NCBI GenBank assembly: GCA_947631345.1
Contig: CANRKW010000001.1
Coordinates: 1 to 53,878, forward strand
Direction of reading: 5' to 3'
DNA length: 53,878 bases
From: an uncultured Bacilli bacterium
GTDB lineage: Bacteria > Bacillota_I > Bacilli_A > RF39 > UBA660
Part shown: piece after piece, positions 17,473 through 26,444 of the stretch
How positions within the stretch are numbered: position 1 is the first letter of the stretch
Layout: each line of letters opens with the position of its first letter
Translations under genes and position numbers: made by a program
The notes under the pieces: generated by a model
Database searches by the model: none
Seen by the model: only the letters and a program-made list of their open reading frames with translations
What the model was told of the DNA's origin: nothing

Positions 17473-18302
17473 TACTTATCTCCCATCATATTAATTAACA
17501 TATCTTCTAAAGAATCACTTTCTTCTACTCTATATACATTAACATTGTTTCTAACTAAAGTTTTTACATTATCACTTACTAAAGAATCATCCATATATGT
17601 ATTATTTTCTATTCCAAGATTAGTTAATACATCATAATTATCTACTTTAAAATTAATCTTTTTCTCTTTTCTTACTTCTTTTAGATATACTTTTTTATTA
17701 TGAATAAACAAAACACTATCGACAATTTTCTCTATTTCACTAATTATATGTGATGAAACTATTATAGTTTTATCTTTAAAGCTTAAAAGCAAATCTCTTA
17801 AGTCTTTTATACCTATTGGATCTAAACCATTAGTTGGTTCATCTAAAATTAAAACAGCCGGGTCTTTTAAAAGTGAAATAGCAATTCCTAATCTTTGTTT
17901 CATACCTAATGAGAATTTTTTGACAACTTGTTTATTATTATAATCTAATTTAACTAAATCCATTACAGTTTTTATTCTTTCAAATGGTGTATTGTAAACA
18001 TAAGAAAAATACCTAAGGTTTTCATATGCAGTCAAAAACTCATAAAAACTGACATAATCTACAATTGCAGAAGTGCTTTCTAATGCTTTGTTGTATTCAT
18101 CTTTTATGTTGTAACCATTTAAAAATACTTCTCCAGTACTATCACATAAGTGCAAAATGATTTCTAAAAGTGTTGATTTTCCACTTCCATTACTACCTAC
18201 TAAGCCATATATTTTCCCCTTTTCTAACTTAAAATTAACATCTTCTAATACTATATTTTTTCCTCTTTTTTTATTCACATTATATGCTTCAACGCTATAC
18301 AT
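17472..18302 (-). CDS. ABC transporter ATP-binding subunit (BcrA/CcmA-like)
   Basis: Walker A is GSNGSGKST, the signature is FSLGMKQRLGIA, Walker B is AVLILDEPTNGLDP, and the H-loop is VSSHI. A C-terminal extension of about 70 residues resembles that of BcrA-type subunits. It pairs with the overlapping permease gene to form an ABC-2 exporter, commonly for peptide antibiotics or self-protection. No response-regulator or sensor-kinase gene is adjacent. Confidence 0.92.
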   Translation of the reverse strand: MYSVEAYNVNKKRGKNIVLEDVNFKLEKGKIYGLVGSNGSGKSTLLEIILHLCDSTGEVFLNGYNIKDEYNKALESTSAIVDYVSFYEFLTAYENLRYFSYVYNTPFERIKTVMDLVKLDYNNKQVVKKFSLGMKQRLGIAISLLKDPAVLILDEPTNGLDPIGIKDLRDLLLSFKDKTIIVSSHIISEIEKIVDSVLFIHNKKVYLKEVRKEKKINFKVDNYDVLTNLGIENNTYMDDSLVSDNVKTLVRNNVNVYRVEESDSLEDMLINMMGDK

Positions 18303-18359
18303 AATTCCTCCTTGTTATGTAAATTAACACACTGAATTACTAAAGTCAACCCCACTGAA

Positions 18360-18417
18360 AATTCAAAATTGGAACACCAAAATTAGGTCAAATTAAACCA
18401 AAATTGAGTTTTGAATT
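18360..18417. repeat. Short inverted repeat with internal repeats
   Basis: AATTCAAAA (18360-18368) mirrors TTTTGAATT (18409-18417). CCAAAATT occurs at 18377 and 18398 inside, and CAAAATTGG at 18364. It is preceded by GTCAACCCCACTGAAA, which looks like the end of an insertion sequence. It may be a relic or a tiny transposable element, but no transposase is present. Confidence 0.35.
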
Positions 18418-18490
18418 AAGGAATTTTTAAAATTAGTAAAAAAAGAAGAATCAAAATTAAAAATTGAAACATAAAAAAAGAAGAAAAATT

Positions 18491-19435
18491 TTAATCTAAC
18501 AAAGCATTTTCTTCTAAAATTATATCTTTAAATGTATTTTTAAACTCTTCTATTCCTTTCTTCTTTGCATCATCATATACATTTTTGCAATTTTTAATAG
18601 CCGAATATATATCTTTTATATCTATTTCTTTTTTATTTTCAAAAACAGCACTACTGAATATATTACCCACTATCATTAAGGCTATATCAGGATATCTATT
18701 ACCTATTTCGTATATTCTTTTGTATTCATCTGTAAATTCTACAATAAACTTAAATATCTTTTCTTTTTGAAAATCTGTATATGGAAATTTAACATTACTT
18801 TGTACTTCAAATTTATGATATGTTCCTAAAAGTATTTTGACTGTATCTTCTTTACTAGGTTCATTTACATCTATTTTAATGAAACGTCTTAAAAATGCAC
18901 GATCTTTTAATATATATGTATCATATTCATTAGTAGTAGTCGCACCTATCATTTTTATACTACCTCTATCTAAAACTGGTTTTAGCATATTTGCAAAATC
19001 TACATTGTAATTAGATGTATTTCTACTTACTAATAAATGTGCTTCGTCTATAAATAGTATTATCTTTTCTTTTTTTGATAATTCTTTTATTAATATTTGT
19101 AGTTTGTTTTCAGTAATTCCACCACTTTCTACATTTCCAAGTAAACTAGAAATATTTATTTTTATCACTTTGTAATTTTTAATGGCATCTGGTACTTCTC
19201 CAAGTTTAATTTTATATGCTATTCCTTCTACTATTGCAGTTTTACCTATACCTGGTTTACCTACTAACAAAGCACTTTTTTCAGGTGTTAATAAAGTAAG
19301 TATAACTTCTTTTATTTCATTATCTCTACCAATTGCTGGATTTGTGACGTATTCTCTATTTGTTAAGTCTTCTCCATAAGTAGAAAGTACACTAAAGTCA
19401 TCATCAAAATCAAGTATTTCTAATTTACTATCCAT
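18491..19435 (-). CDS. Single-domain Clp-type AAA+ ATPase
   Basis: This 314-residue protein corresponds to the first AAA+ module of ClpB/ClpC (IGRDNEI, then Walker A GKPGIGKT at 59-66, Walker B ILFIDEAH, sensor 1 IGATTTNEY, and arginine-finger region DRAFLRRF). The Clp N-domain, the middle coiled coil and the second AAA+ module are all missing. The frame starts cleanly at an ATG and ends in an unrelated acidic tail, so it does not look like a recent truncation. A standalone remodelling ATPase is likely; its substrate is unknown. Confidence 0.85.
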   Translation of the reverse strand: MDSKLEILDFDDDFSVLSTYGEDLTNREYVTNPAIGRDNEIKEVILTLLTPEKSALLVGKPGIGKTAIVEGIAYKIKLGEVPDAIKNYKVIKINISSLLGNVESGGITENKLQILIKELSKKEKIILFIDEAHLLVSRNTSNYNVDFANMLKPVLDRGSIKMIGATTTNEYDTYILKDRAFLRRFIKIDVNEPSKEDTVKILLGTYHKFEVQSNVKFPYTDFQKEKIFKFIVEFTDEYKRIYEIGNRYPDIALMIVGNIFSSAVFENKKEIDIKDIYSAIKNCKNVYDDAKKKGIEEFKNTFKDIILEENALLD

Positions 19436-19533
19436 ATTTTACTCACCACTAACATTATACATAAAATAACAATTTTCTACAAGATTAATTTACTTATAGT
19501 TATATAAATGTTAAAATTATTGCAGGTGGAAAT

Positions 19534-20832
19534 ATGAAAAAGGTATTTATTGTTTTTATGGTTTTTATTTATTCTATTCTTTTAGGAATTAACATATATC
19601 TTTTAGAAACACCTAAAATAAAAGAAATCAATATAAGTGATCAAATTAATGAGGATTTAACTAAAAATGTTGTTGTTAAAATTAAGAATATATTTAATAA
19701 AAATGTTAAATGTAAGATAAATGATTCAAATTGGATGAAACCTATAAATAATGAGTGTTCTTTTAATTTAGAAAGTGGTAATTATAAAGTTTATCTAAAA
19801 ATAAATAAGAACTTAACTATTAGTAAAAAGTTTAGTGTTGAAGTAAATAAAATACTTGGTTTAAATGTTAAAAATGAAAAGATATATTTAGCAATTGATG
19901 AAAATTATAAATTGAGTTATGAAATTGAAAAAATTGGAAATGTTGATGAAGTTATTAAGTATATTATAGATGATGAAAACATTTTAAAAATAGAAAATGA
20001 TACTATTATACCTTTAAATGTCGGAAGTACAAATATTACTCTAGTTACAAGTAATGATTTAAAGAAAACAATAAATGTTATAGTTACAGATCTTTTTAGA
20101 AAAGCAAATTTATCTAATAATTATGTAAAACTTAGTTGTTATAGGTATACTATGGATGAAGCACATATTTTAGATGAGGCACTTAGTTTTAAAATAAATG
20201 AAGCAGGATATCAAACTAGAGGCGCAGTTGTAGCAGCTGCAAGGTTTCTAATATTAAATTTTCCTTATAAAGTCACATATTTTGGAGAAAATGGAAGATT
20301 ATCAATAAATGGAAGGTATGCTGATGGAGAAGGAAGATATTATCATAAAGGACTTTATTTAAGTACAGATAAATTTAGTGAGATAGTTCACTCGATTACA
20401 GGTCCCTCAATATGGGGTTGTCCTTTAGTCCAAATAAACGAAGAGCCTTACCCAACATATCAAAATGGGCTTGATTGTAGTGGTTTTGTTAGCTGGGTTT
20501 TGTACAATGCAGGATTTGATGTTGGCGATGTTGGAGCTGGTATTACTTATGGAATTTACGATTTATCAGATTTAGGAATACATAATGATCTTACAAGAGA
20601 TTTTATATATAATGGTTCATATAAAGTTGGAGATTTAATTGGAATAGATGGTCACGCAGCAATAATCGCAGGTATTGATGAAGAACATATTTATGTAGCA
20701 GAAAGTTTATTAAATGGGGTTGTTATAGAAACTTATAGAAAAGATGGAAATGATTTATATAGATTATATAGTTATATAAATAATATGGATGATGTTTATA
20801 TTAATGAAGGAAATTACTCTAATATGTGGTAA
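19534..20832 (+). CDS. Secreted NlpC/P60-type peptidoglycan hydrolase
   Basis: This 432-residue protein has an N-terminal signal or anchor helix (residues 4-22), then two probable Ig-like beta domains (about 30-190), then a C-terminal papain-like module. The nucleophile is Cys315 in NGLDCSGFVSW. The catalytic His374 lies in IDGHAAIIAG. This spacing fits NlpC/P60 cysteine peptidases that cut stem peptides. It is likely a cell-wall hydrolase acting outside the cell. The start follows AGGTGG. It converges on nagZ, another wall-related enzyme. Confidence 0.8.
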   Translation: MKKVFIVFMVFIYSILLGINIYLLETPKIKEINISDQINEDLTKNVVVKIKNIFNKNVKCKINDSNWMKPINNECSFNLESGNYKVYLKINKNLTISKKFSVEVNKILGLNVKNEKIYLAIDENYKLSYEIEKIGNVDEVIKYIIDDENILKIENDTIIPLNVGSTNITLVTSNDLKKTINVIVTDLFRKANLSNNYVKLSCYRYTMDEAHILDEALSFKINEAGYQTRGAVVAAARFLILNFPYKVTYFGENGRLSINGRYADGEGRYYHKGLYLSTDKFSEIVHSITGPSIWGCPLVQINEEPYPTYQNGLDCSGFVSWVLYNAGFDVGDVGAGITYGIYDLSDLGIHNDLTRDFIYNGSYKVGDLIGIDGHAAIIAGIDEEHIYVAESLLNGVVIETYRKDGNDLYRLYSYINNMDDVYINEGNYSNMW

Positions 20833-20864
20833 AACTCTTAACCTATTAAGTTAAGAGTTTCTTT
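20831..20864. terminator. Bidirectional terminator
   Basis: AAACTCTTAAC pairs with GTTAAGAGTTT (11 bp), with T- and A-rich flanks, between two convergent stops. Confidence 0.8.
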
Positions 20865-22076
20865 TACTAGATTTCTATATTCTTCTTTATTTAGTTCTTC
20901 TTTTGATAAAATATCATTAGGTAATTTTTCTTTTAATCTCAATATTTTTTCAACTGATTCATTTATTCTATCTATACTTATTGTACCTTCATTTATACTT
21001 TCTTTAATTAAAGATACAGCACTTTCAATACTACTAGGCATTAAAAGTATATCCACTCCAGCATTTATTGCTAATTCATATATTTCTTTTTCGCTATAAT
21101 TATTTGTAATAGCTCCCATATTAAGGGCATCTGTTATTACTAAACCTTTATAACCTAATTCATTTTTAAGTAAGTCTGTTATTACATTTTTAGAAAGAGA
21201 GGCAGGTTTTAAAGAATCGTCTAAGTTTTTAACTGCTATATGACCGATCATTATGACTTCTGCATTATTATTAATCGCGTCTATAAAAGGTATTAAATCA
21301 CTATTTAAAAGTTCTTCTTTTGTTTTATATTGAATTGGTAAATCATAATGTGAATCACTACTTACTGAACCATGTCCTGGAAAATGCTTATATACTGGTA
21401 TTACCCCTTCATTAATCATAGAAGATGAAACAGATAAACCCATATTACTTACTAATTTAGGGTTAGTTCCAAAACTTCTTTCACCTATTATATAATTATC
21501 CATAGAATCAAGTACATCAATTACTGGGGCAAAATCCATATTTACACCAAATGTTCTTAATTCTTTACCTATTATTGTTCCTATATTTTTACCTATTTCT
21601 AAATTTTCAGTTTTACCAACTTTTATCATATCAGGTATAGTTGTAACATTTTCTATATCTTTTATTCTTTGTACTAAACCACCTTCTTGATCAGTTGCTA
21701 TAAAAGGTTTTATTTCTAACAAATTATTAATATCACTTACTAATTTAGTTGTATTTTCATAATCAGTTATATTATTTTTAAAAAGAATTATACCTCCTGG
21801 TTTATAACTTTTTATTAAATTTGATACATCCTCATTTAAACTACTTACATTAATAGATATAATAGCCATTTGACTTATTTTTTCTTCTAAAGACATACTT
21901 TCTAATGTTTTTAATACATTATCTATTTCATTATCAGTTTCATTTACTTTTTCATTTTTATTTACTTCAGTATCATCTTTTTTTATATTAGTTTTCTCTT
22001 CTTTATTATTTTTTATAACTAAAAATGAAACACCTACTATTAAAATTACCCCTAAAATGCAAATCACTTTTTTCAT
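20838..22076 (-). CDS. nagZ: Glycoside hydrolase family 3 beta-N-acetylglucosaminidase
   Basis: This 412-residue GH3 enzyme resembles NagZ and YbbD. It has a membrane anchor or signal helix (4-20) and a charged linker, then the TIM barrel. KHFPGHGSVSSDSHYDLP is the GH3 N-acetylhexosaminidase signature with the catalytic Asp-His pair. VITDALNMGAI carries the nucleophile Asp. It removes N-acetylglucosamine from muropeptides. The anchor puts it outside the cell, as in Bacillus subtilis, rather than in the cytoplasm. No lipobox cysteine is visible. Confidence 0.9.
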   Translation of the reverse strand: MKKVICILGVILIVGVSFLVIKNNKEEKTNIKKDDTEVNKNEKVNETDNEIDNVLKTLESMSLEEKISQMAIISINVSSLNEDVSNLIKSYKPGGIILFKNNITDYENTTKLVSDINNLLEIKPFIATDQEGGLVQRIKDIENVTTIPDMIKVGKTENLEIGKNIGTIIGKELRTFGVNMDFAPVIDVLDSMDNYIIGERSFGTNPKLVSNMGLSVSSSMINEGVIPVYKHFPGHGSVSSDSHYDLPIQYKTKEELLNSDLIPFIDAINNNAEVIMIGHIAVKNLDDSLKPASLSKNVITDLLKNELGYKGLVITDALNMGAITNNYSEKEIYELAINAGVDILLMPSSIESAVSLIKESINEGTISIDRINESVEKILRLKEKLPNDILSKEELNKEEYRNLVKETLNLIG

Positions 22077-22298
22077 ATCACACCTCTATTAAAGAATAAC
22101 ATAATATTATTTATTTTTCTAGTAGCAATATTTATAAAATAACATAAAATATATTAGAATAGTAAATAAGCTATTCTTAAAGTTTAATAATTAATTTTTT
22201 AATATAAAATCTTTTATAAGTCACTCCTTTAACTTTTAATCGAGTAGAAAAAATTTGTATTAATTTACAAGTTTATCTCTCGTTTTTTTTGACATACT

Positions 22299-22330
22299 AA
22301 AACTCTCAAAGTAAAATTTTTGAGAGTTTT
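22299..22330 (-). terminator. Terminator of the 22336-23439 gene
   Basis: AAAACTCTCAAA pairs perfectly with TTTGAGAGTTTT over an eight-base loop, directly after the stop. The rest of the gap 22077-22298 holds only the nagZ upstream region. Confidence 0.7.
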
Positions 22331-22335
22331 AACTA

Positions 22336-23439
22336 TTAATTAGAATTTTTTAAAGTTAAAATAGCAGGATTTACAATATCTTCTGATTCAGAAACACCAT
22401 ATTTTTTATTCCAATATTTTCTATATTCTTCACCATTTTTAGAAAAAATTGAAACAGCCTTAGCAGTTAAACTTGTCATAAGTAAACTTAAGTCAAATTC
22501 ATCCAAAAATACTTGTCTTTCAGCTTCAGCAAAAGAAATACCTTTTCCAATTTTTTTCATCAAAGAAATTACAGCTTTAACTATAATTGCAGAATAATAA
22601 TCATTACAATTATCATCTACATATTGTAACCATTCTTCAACTTTTTCTGGTCTTATTAAAGGTAATCCTTCTTTCATTATTTGATATTTACTTTTTTTGA
22701 TAGCCATTAATTCTTCTTTTCTTGGATTTCTTATATTTTGATCTTTAATTTGACTTTCTCTTTCTTTATCAGCAATAGCATCCCCAAAAATTTTCCTTAT
22801 TGATTCATTAATAGATTCCCAGTCTCTTTTGTCATAACCATATTCAATATAAGGGTTAGAATATAATACTTCGCCTGTTTCTTCTAAAGTTATTGAACTT
22901 ATTGCAGCTCCATACCCTACAAAAGGTACACTCATATTTTTCATTTCAACATTTTCAAAATAGTTAACATCTTTTAAGATTTGAGTACCACATTGCTCCA
23001 CACCATATACCCAAATTCTATATGAAACCCTCTTCCCAATATGGCTTTTAAGTTTTTCAAACATTCTTATTGCCTTTTGTTCTTTATTACGTTTTGCTAC
23101 AATGTATTCTTCTAAAGTCATTTCATAGTCTTCAATAGGTGTTATAACACCATATTCTGTAATACATACTGATTTAACACCATCAAAATTTTTCATATAA
23201 TTCCTTCTTGTTTCATCAATTGTAATTCTTTTACCAACAAAGAACCATTTAGATAAATTTCTTATTGTACCAATATATTTTTCATTTCCATCAATAATAA
23301 AATCTTGTTCTACAAATCTAAATTTAATACATTGTTTTTTGATTTCAACATTTTCTGGATTTGTATTTTCAGTTTCTAAAAATTCTTCTCTATCATTAGG
23401 ATATATATATTGAACATATCTTTTAGTAATTTTTTCCAT
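22336..23439 (-). CDS. Hypothetical protein
   Basis: I do not recognise this 367-residue soluble protein. It is rich in charged and aromatic residues, with no signal peptide or membrane helix. The first half has beta-rich character (KRYVQYIYPNDREEF, FVGKRITIDETRRNY). The second half is helical and resembles a bundle (KEELMAIKKSKYQIMKEG, then WLQYVDDNCNDYYSAIIVKA). The frame extends to 23481, but GGAGG followed by an ATG at 23439 marks the likely start. It is monocistronic with its own terminator. Confidence 0.65.
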   Translation of the reverse strand: MEKITKRYVQYIYPNDREEFLETENTNPENVEIKKQCIKFRFVEQDFIIDGNEKYIGTIRNLSKWFFVGKRITIDETRRNYMKNFDGVKSVCITEYGVITPIEDYEMTLEEYIVAKRNKEQKAIRMFEKLKSHIGKRVSYRIWVYGVEQCGTQILKDVNYFENVEMKNMSVPFVGYGAAISSITLEETGEVLYSNPYIEYGYDKRDWESINESIRKIFGDAIADKERESQIKDQNIRNPRKEELMAIKKSKYQIMKEGLPLIRPEKVEEWLQYVDDNCNDYYSAIIVKAVISLMKKIGKGISFAEAERQVFLDEFDLSLLMTSLTAKAVSIFSKNGEEYRKYWNKKYGVSESEDIVNPAILTLKNSN

Positions 23440-23515
23440 AACAAAAATTCCTCCATTAAAATTTTGAATATATACTAACATAAAAAGAAATCGTTGTCAA
23501 TTTTGCCTTTAATAC

Positions 23516-23542
23516 AAAAAACTCTAGTTTTCTAGAGTTTTA
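23516..23542 (-). terminator. Terminator of the gpsB-rnpB-rodZ-pgsA unit
   Basis: ACTCTAG pairs with CTAGAGT around TTTT, with a T tract on the minus strand, at the pgsA stop. Confidence 0.8.
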
Positions 23543-24130
23543 TTCAGTTAAATATTGTTTGTTTTTTATATAGTATTCTATACCACTTGCAACTGATAAT
23601 ACTGTGGCTATCATTATAAGAAAATCTGCTACTCTTATTCCCCAAAGTTCAAAAGGCAAATTGTAAAATAACATTAAAGTTAAACCACACATCATAAATA
23701 TTGTTTTTAGTTTTCCAGCAATACTAGCCCCCACAGCTCCTTTTTTATTACCAGCAACCATTTTAATTGAATCAACAATTGTATCTCTACTTATTATAAT
23801 AACTGGTATAATCATATGAATAAATCCAGTACACGCAAGTATTATCAAAACACCATTTACAAGTATTTTATCAGCAATCGCGTCCATTACTTTCCCAAAA
23901 TCAGTAACCATATTATATTTTCTAGCAATATGCCCATCTACAAAATCAGTAACTGAAGCTATTAAAAATAAAAATCCACATATAAAGTATTTTATATTTA
24001 CTTGTAATTTTCCATTTATTAAAATTGTCGGTAAATCAATTCCAACTTTTTCTAAAGGAAATATAAGTAATATTAAAACAAATATTGATAAAATTATTCT
24101 TGTTATTGTTATTTTATTTGGTAAATTCAT
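23540..24130 (-). CDS. pgsA: CDP-diacylglycerol-glycerol-3-phosphate 3-phosphatidyltransferase
   Basis: It makes phosphatidylglycerol phosphate at the membrane. The CDP-alcohol phosphotransferase motif D-x2-D-G-x2-A-R-x8-G-x3-D-x3-D reads DFVDGHIARKYNMVTDFGKV followed by MDAIADK. Four or five membrane helices are predicted. The frame opens at a GTG (24139) inside AGGAAGTGA, so the ATG at 24130 is the start. It overlaps the 3' end of the RodZ-like gene by 17 bases, an arrangement common in Bacilli. Confidence 0.93.
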   Translation of the reverse strand: MNLPNKITITRIILSIFVLILLIFPLEKVGIDLPTILINGKLQVNIKYFICGFLFLIASVTDFVDGHIARKYNMVTDFGKVMDAIADKILVNGVLIILACTGFIHMIIPVIIISRDTIVDSIKMVAGNKKGAVGASIAGKLKTIFMMCGLTLMLFYNLPFELWGIRVADFLIMIATVLSVASGIEYYIKNKQYLTE

Positions 24131-24608
24131 ATATATCACTTCCTATATTATTTATTTCTAACTTATCACTTAAAAACATATTTAATACTATTAAAGTAAC
24201 ACAAACTAATATAATAGTTACTATACTAAATAGATAGACTGGTTTTAATTTTGCTTTTCTTTTTTTCTTTTGAGTATAAGGACTAGATATCTTTTTTCTA
24301 GTTTCTTTTTCATTTTGTTTTTCTAATTCTTTTACTTTTTCTTCTATTTCTTCTATTGGTATTCTAGATGTAAAATCAAATAAAAAATCATTAAATTCTT
24401 CTAATACTTCTTCTTCATCTACATTTAGATATTTTGCATATTTTTTTACCAATTCTTTTAAGAAAAATATATCTTTAAAAGCATTTATATTTCCATCTTC
24501 TAAATTTTCTAATTGCGGTATTGTTATTTCTAAATCATTTGCCGCTTCTTCTTCTTTTATTCCTATTGATTCTCTTTTCTCTTTGAATAATTTTCCTACA
24601 TTTTTCAT
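24114..24608 (-). CDS. rodZ: RodZ-like cell-shape protein
   Basis: This 164-residue protein has a RodZ-type helix-turn-helix (residues 1-75: GKLFKEKRESIGIKEEEAA, then ITIPQLENLEDGNI). A charged linker and one membrane helix (about 121-145) follow, with a short outer tail. The long extracellular domain of larger RodZ proteins is missing. RodZ links MreB filaments to the elongation machinery. Its ribosome binding site follows the 3' end of rnpB directly. Confidence 0.88.
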   Translation of the reverse strand: MKNVGKLFKEKRESIGIKEEEAANDLEITIPQLENLEDGNINAFKDIFFLKELVKKYAKYLNVDEEEVLEEFNDFLFDFTSRIPIEEIEEKVKELEKQNEKETRKKISSPYTQKKKRKAKLKPVYLFSIVTIILVCVTLIVLNMFLSDKLEINNIGSDIYEFTK

Positions 24609-24634
24609 AATAGGTTTATCTCCTTTTTATAAAA

Positions 24635-24983
24635 ATAAATATCTAATAAGCCATTTTCTGTACCCTTTTAAGGGTGGTAAACATTTATCTAGTTATAAAC
24701 TCTCTTAATCCGTTTTTATTCCTTCATAAGAACTCCCCTACCAAATTTGGGTTTCTCACTCGCGGGGTTTACCACGTTTCACAAATGTATCCCTACATTT
24801 TCCTCGTCGCTGTGGCACTTTTATACCTAATCAAATCAGTTCTTGATTTTTTCGGAGCCGTTAGATTATAATCTACCTAAAGTTATTTTTTCCTTTAGCA
24901 CGAACACTATATCCATTACAGGTCTATGTGAGTATGGACTTTCCTCTACATAATTATATGCAGCGTTTACCTAAGATATTTAT
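24635..24983 (-). ncRNA. rnpB: RNase P RNA, Bacillus type (type B)
   Basis: The minus strand contains the conserved P4 region GAGGAAAGTCCATACTCACA and, at the 3' side, ACAGAAAATGGCTTAT. The ends pair as helix P1: AUAAAUAUCU (24983-24974) with AGAUAUUUAU (24644-24635). The RNA is the catalytic subunit that trims tRNA 5' ends. Its 5' end overlaps the stop codon of gpsB by about four bases, so processing from the gpsB transcript is likely. The plus-strand ORF inside it is spurious. Confidence 0.95.
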
Positions 24984-25303
24984 TCATTATGTGTTTCACC
25001 ATATACTATTTTTTCAAGTTCTCCTAATCTTCTTAAGATATCAACATTTGTAACACCCTTATTATTTTCTGCTATACTTAATGTTGACTTTAAATTACGA
25101 ATTTCATTTTTTAGACGTGAATTTTCTTCTAAAACTGACTTAAGTTCATTATCATATCTTTTTAACATTTTGTTATACTCAATATAATCTTCCATAATTA
25201 CATCTAAAAATTTGTCAACTTCTTGTGGTCTATAACCTCTTGCATCTACTTTAAATTGTTTTTCTAGTATATCATTTGTTGTTAGGACTATTTTACCTTC
25301 CAT
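24980..25303 (-). CDS. gpsB: GpsB/DivIVA-family cell-division protein
   Basis: This 107-residue protein has the DivIVA N-terminal membrane-binding region (TTNDILEKQFKVDARGYRPQ, then EVDKFLDVIMEDY) and a coiled coil at about 40-85. The short length favours GpsB, which coordinates penicillin-binding proteins between elongation and septation. Its close placement with rnpB matches the gpsB-rnpB order of many Bacilli. Confidence 0.9.
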   Translation of the reverse strand: MEGKIVLTTNDILEKQFKVDARGYRPQEVDKFLDVIMEDYIEYNKMLKRYDNELKSVLEENSRLKNEIRNLKSTLSIAENNKGVTNVDILRRLGELEKIVYGETHNE

Positions 25304-25329
25304 ATTATCAATGCCCCTTTTCCATTATA

Positions 25330-25358
25330 ATTATAAGAGAAATGTCGAACTTTGTCAA
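25330..25358 (-). promoter_or_regulatory. Promoter of gpsB (and probably rnpB)
   Basis: A consensus TTGACA (25358-25353) and TATAAT (25335-25330) are separated by exactly 17 bases. Confidence 0.85.
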
Positions 25359-25365
25359 TTATTTG

Positions 25366-25401
25366 AAAGAAAAAAGGAAACATCATAAAAATGATATCTC
25401 C
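25366..25401 (-). terminator. Terminator upstream of gpsB
   Basis: On the minus strand GGAGATATCAT pairs with ATGATGTTTCC (two wobble or mismatch positions) around TTTT and ends in TTTTTTC. It insulates gpsB from transcripts of the DIP1984 gene. The 25402-25617 stretch holds no ORF. It has a second weaker hairpin at 25558-25597 (TTTAGGAAT with ATTCCTAAA). Confidence 0.7.
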
Positions 25402-25617
25402 TTAAACATGTTTAATTCCCTTTTTTAAAAAATTCATAAATAATAAACAGAAGCACTAACATACTTAATAAATTGTAAATTATAATATTTTAAATAATTT
25501 GTTATTTATAAATTGTATTACCTACTTAATAAATTTTACACATTTACATAAAAATAGTTTAGGAATTAAAACATGTATTGGCTTATTTATTCCTAAATAA
25601 TTTGACAGTAAAGATTA

Positions 25618-26124
25618 TTACTGACCAATTATAAATTCTTCTGAATTTAATTTAGATATTTCAAAATCGGTGTTTTGTATAATTAGATTAACCTCATCTA
25701 ATTTCTTTTTAATAGTGTCTCTATCAAAATTAACATTACTAACTTCAAAATAAGAGTTATTTACTTCAGAAACTCTTTTTTTAGTGTTTTTGTAATTTAA
25801 AAGATTTTCATAGCAAGTTTTGATTTTTCTTAAGTTTGTATTATCTACAATAGCTTCTTGAATAGTTCTTCCATCACTTAATTTTAGACTATTGTTTTTT
25901 TCATACATTGCTTTTTTCATATTAGATAGTCTTTTTACTGTTTCTGTTATTTCTTCTAGTTTTAAATCAAAAGTACTTTTGTTATCTTCTATTATGTTTA
26001 TTTTTCCATCAAGTTCTTGTGTTTCTGTATTAAACACATACCCTTTAATATCGTAAAGTAAGTTAGATAATTTCTTTTCATCTTCACTTATCATATTCAT
26101 AAGTGCTGATATATTTGTTTTCAT
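25618..26124 (-). CDS. DIP1984 family protein
   Basis: This 168-residue helical protein aligns by eye with the DIP1984 (septicolysin-like) family. The diagnostic segment is LSDGRTIQEAIVDNTNLRKK-like (residues about 82-101), between two coiled-coil stretches. No catalytic residues are known for the family and the function is undetermined. A GGAGGT site precedes the ATG. It lies beside the mazE/mazF remnant, but no functional link is evident. Confidence 0.75.
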   Translation of the reverse strand: MKTNISALMNMISEDEKKLSNLLYDIKGYVFNTETQELDGKINIIEDNKSTFDLKLEEITETVKRLSNMKKAMYEKNNSLKLSDGRTIQEAIVDNTNLRKIKTCYENLLNYKNTKKRVSEVNNSYFEVSNVNFDRDTIKKKLDEVNLIIQNTDFEISKLNSEEFIIGQ

Positions 26125-26199
26125 TTAAAACACCTCCAAATTTCATAATAAGATTATAGTATATTTTATTATTAAAAGCAAATTAAATTAAGAATTTTT

Positions 26200-26444
26200 T
26201 TATATTTCTATTATAGAATTTATAATATGTTCACATAAAACAGAACCTTTAACTTTTTTTGTATTTACTAATTCATAATGAGTAGGAAACTTTTTTGTAT
26301 TAGAAGTAATCGGACATAAAACTACTAAACCTGTGAATTTATTATAAATATCTTTACTAATAACAATTGCTGGTCTTAAGCCAGTTTGTTCGTGTCCTTT
26401 TGTAGGTACAATATAACAAATATCCCCTGTTTTGGTATATACAT
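26200..26444 (-). pseudogene. mazF: Broken mazF/pemK toxin gene
   Basis: The ATG at 26444 overlaps the mazE stop (TAATG) and begins MYIPKQG, the normal MazF start. That frame then hits a stop after about 22 codons. In the next frame the expected toxin continues: GDICYIVPTKGHEQTGLRPA, then IVISKDIYNKFTGLVVLCPI. The frames would join if the four-G run at 26427-26424 had five Gs. Two residues also seem missing before PTKG, and about 30 C-terminal residues are absent. I therefore call it decayed, although a phase-variable or sequencing-error origin of the frameshift remains possible. Confidence 0.82.

Noticed and set aside
24674..24871. Plus-strand open frame of 65 codons
   Set aside because: It lies wholly inside the RNase P RNA on the other strand, and lacks a ribosome binding site.
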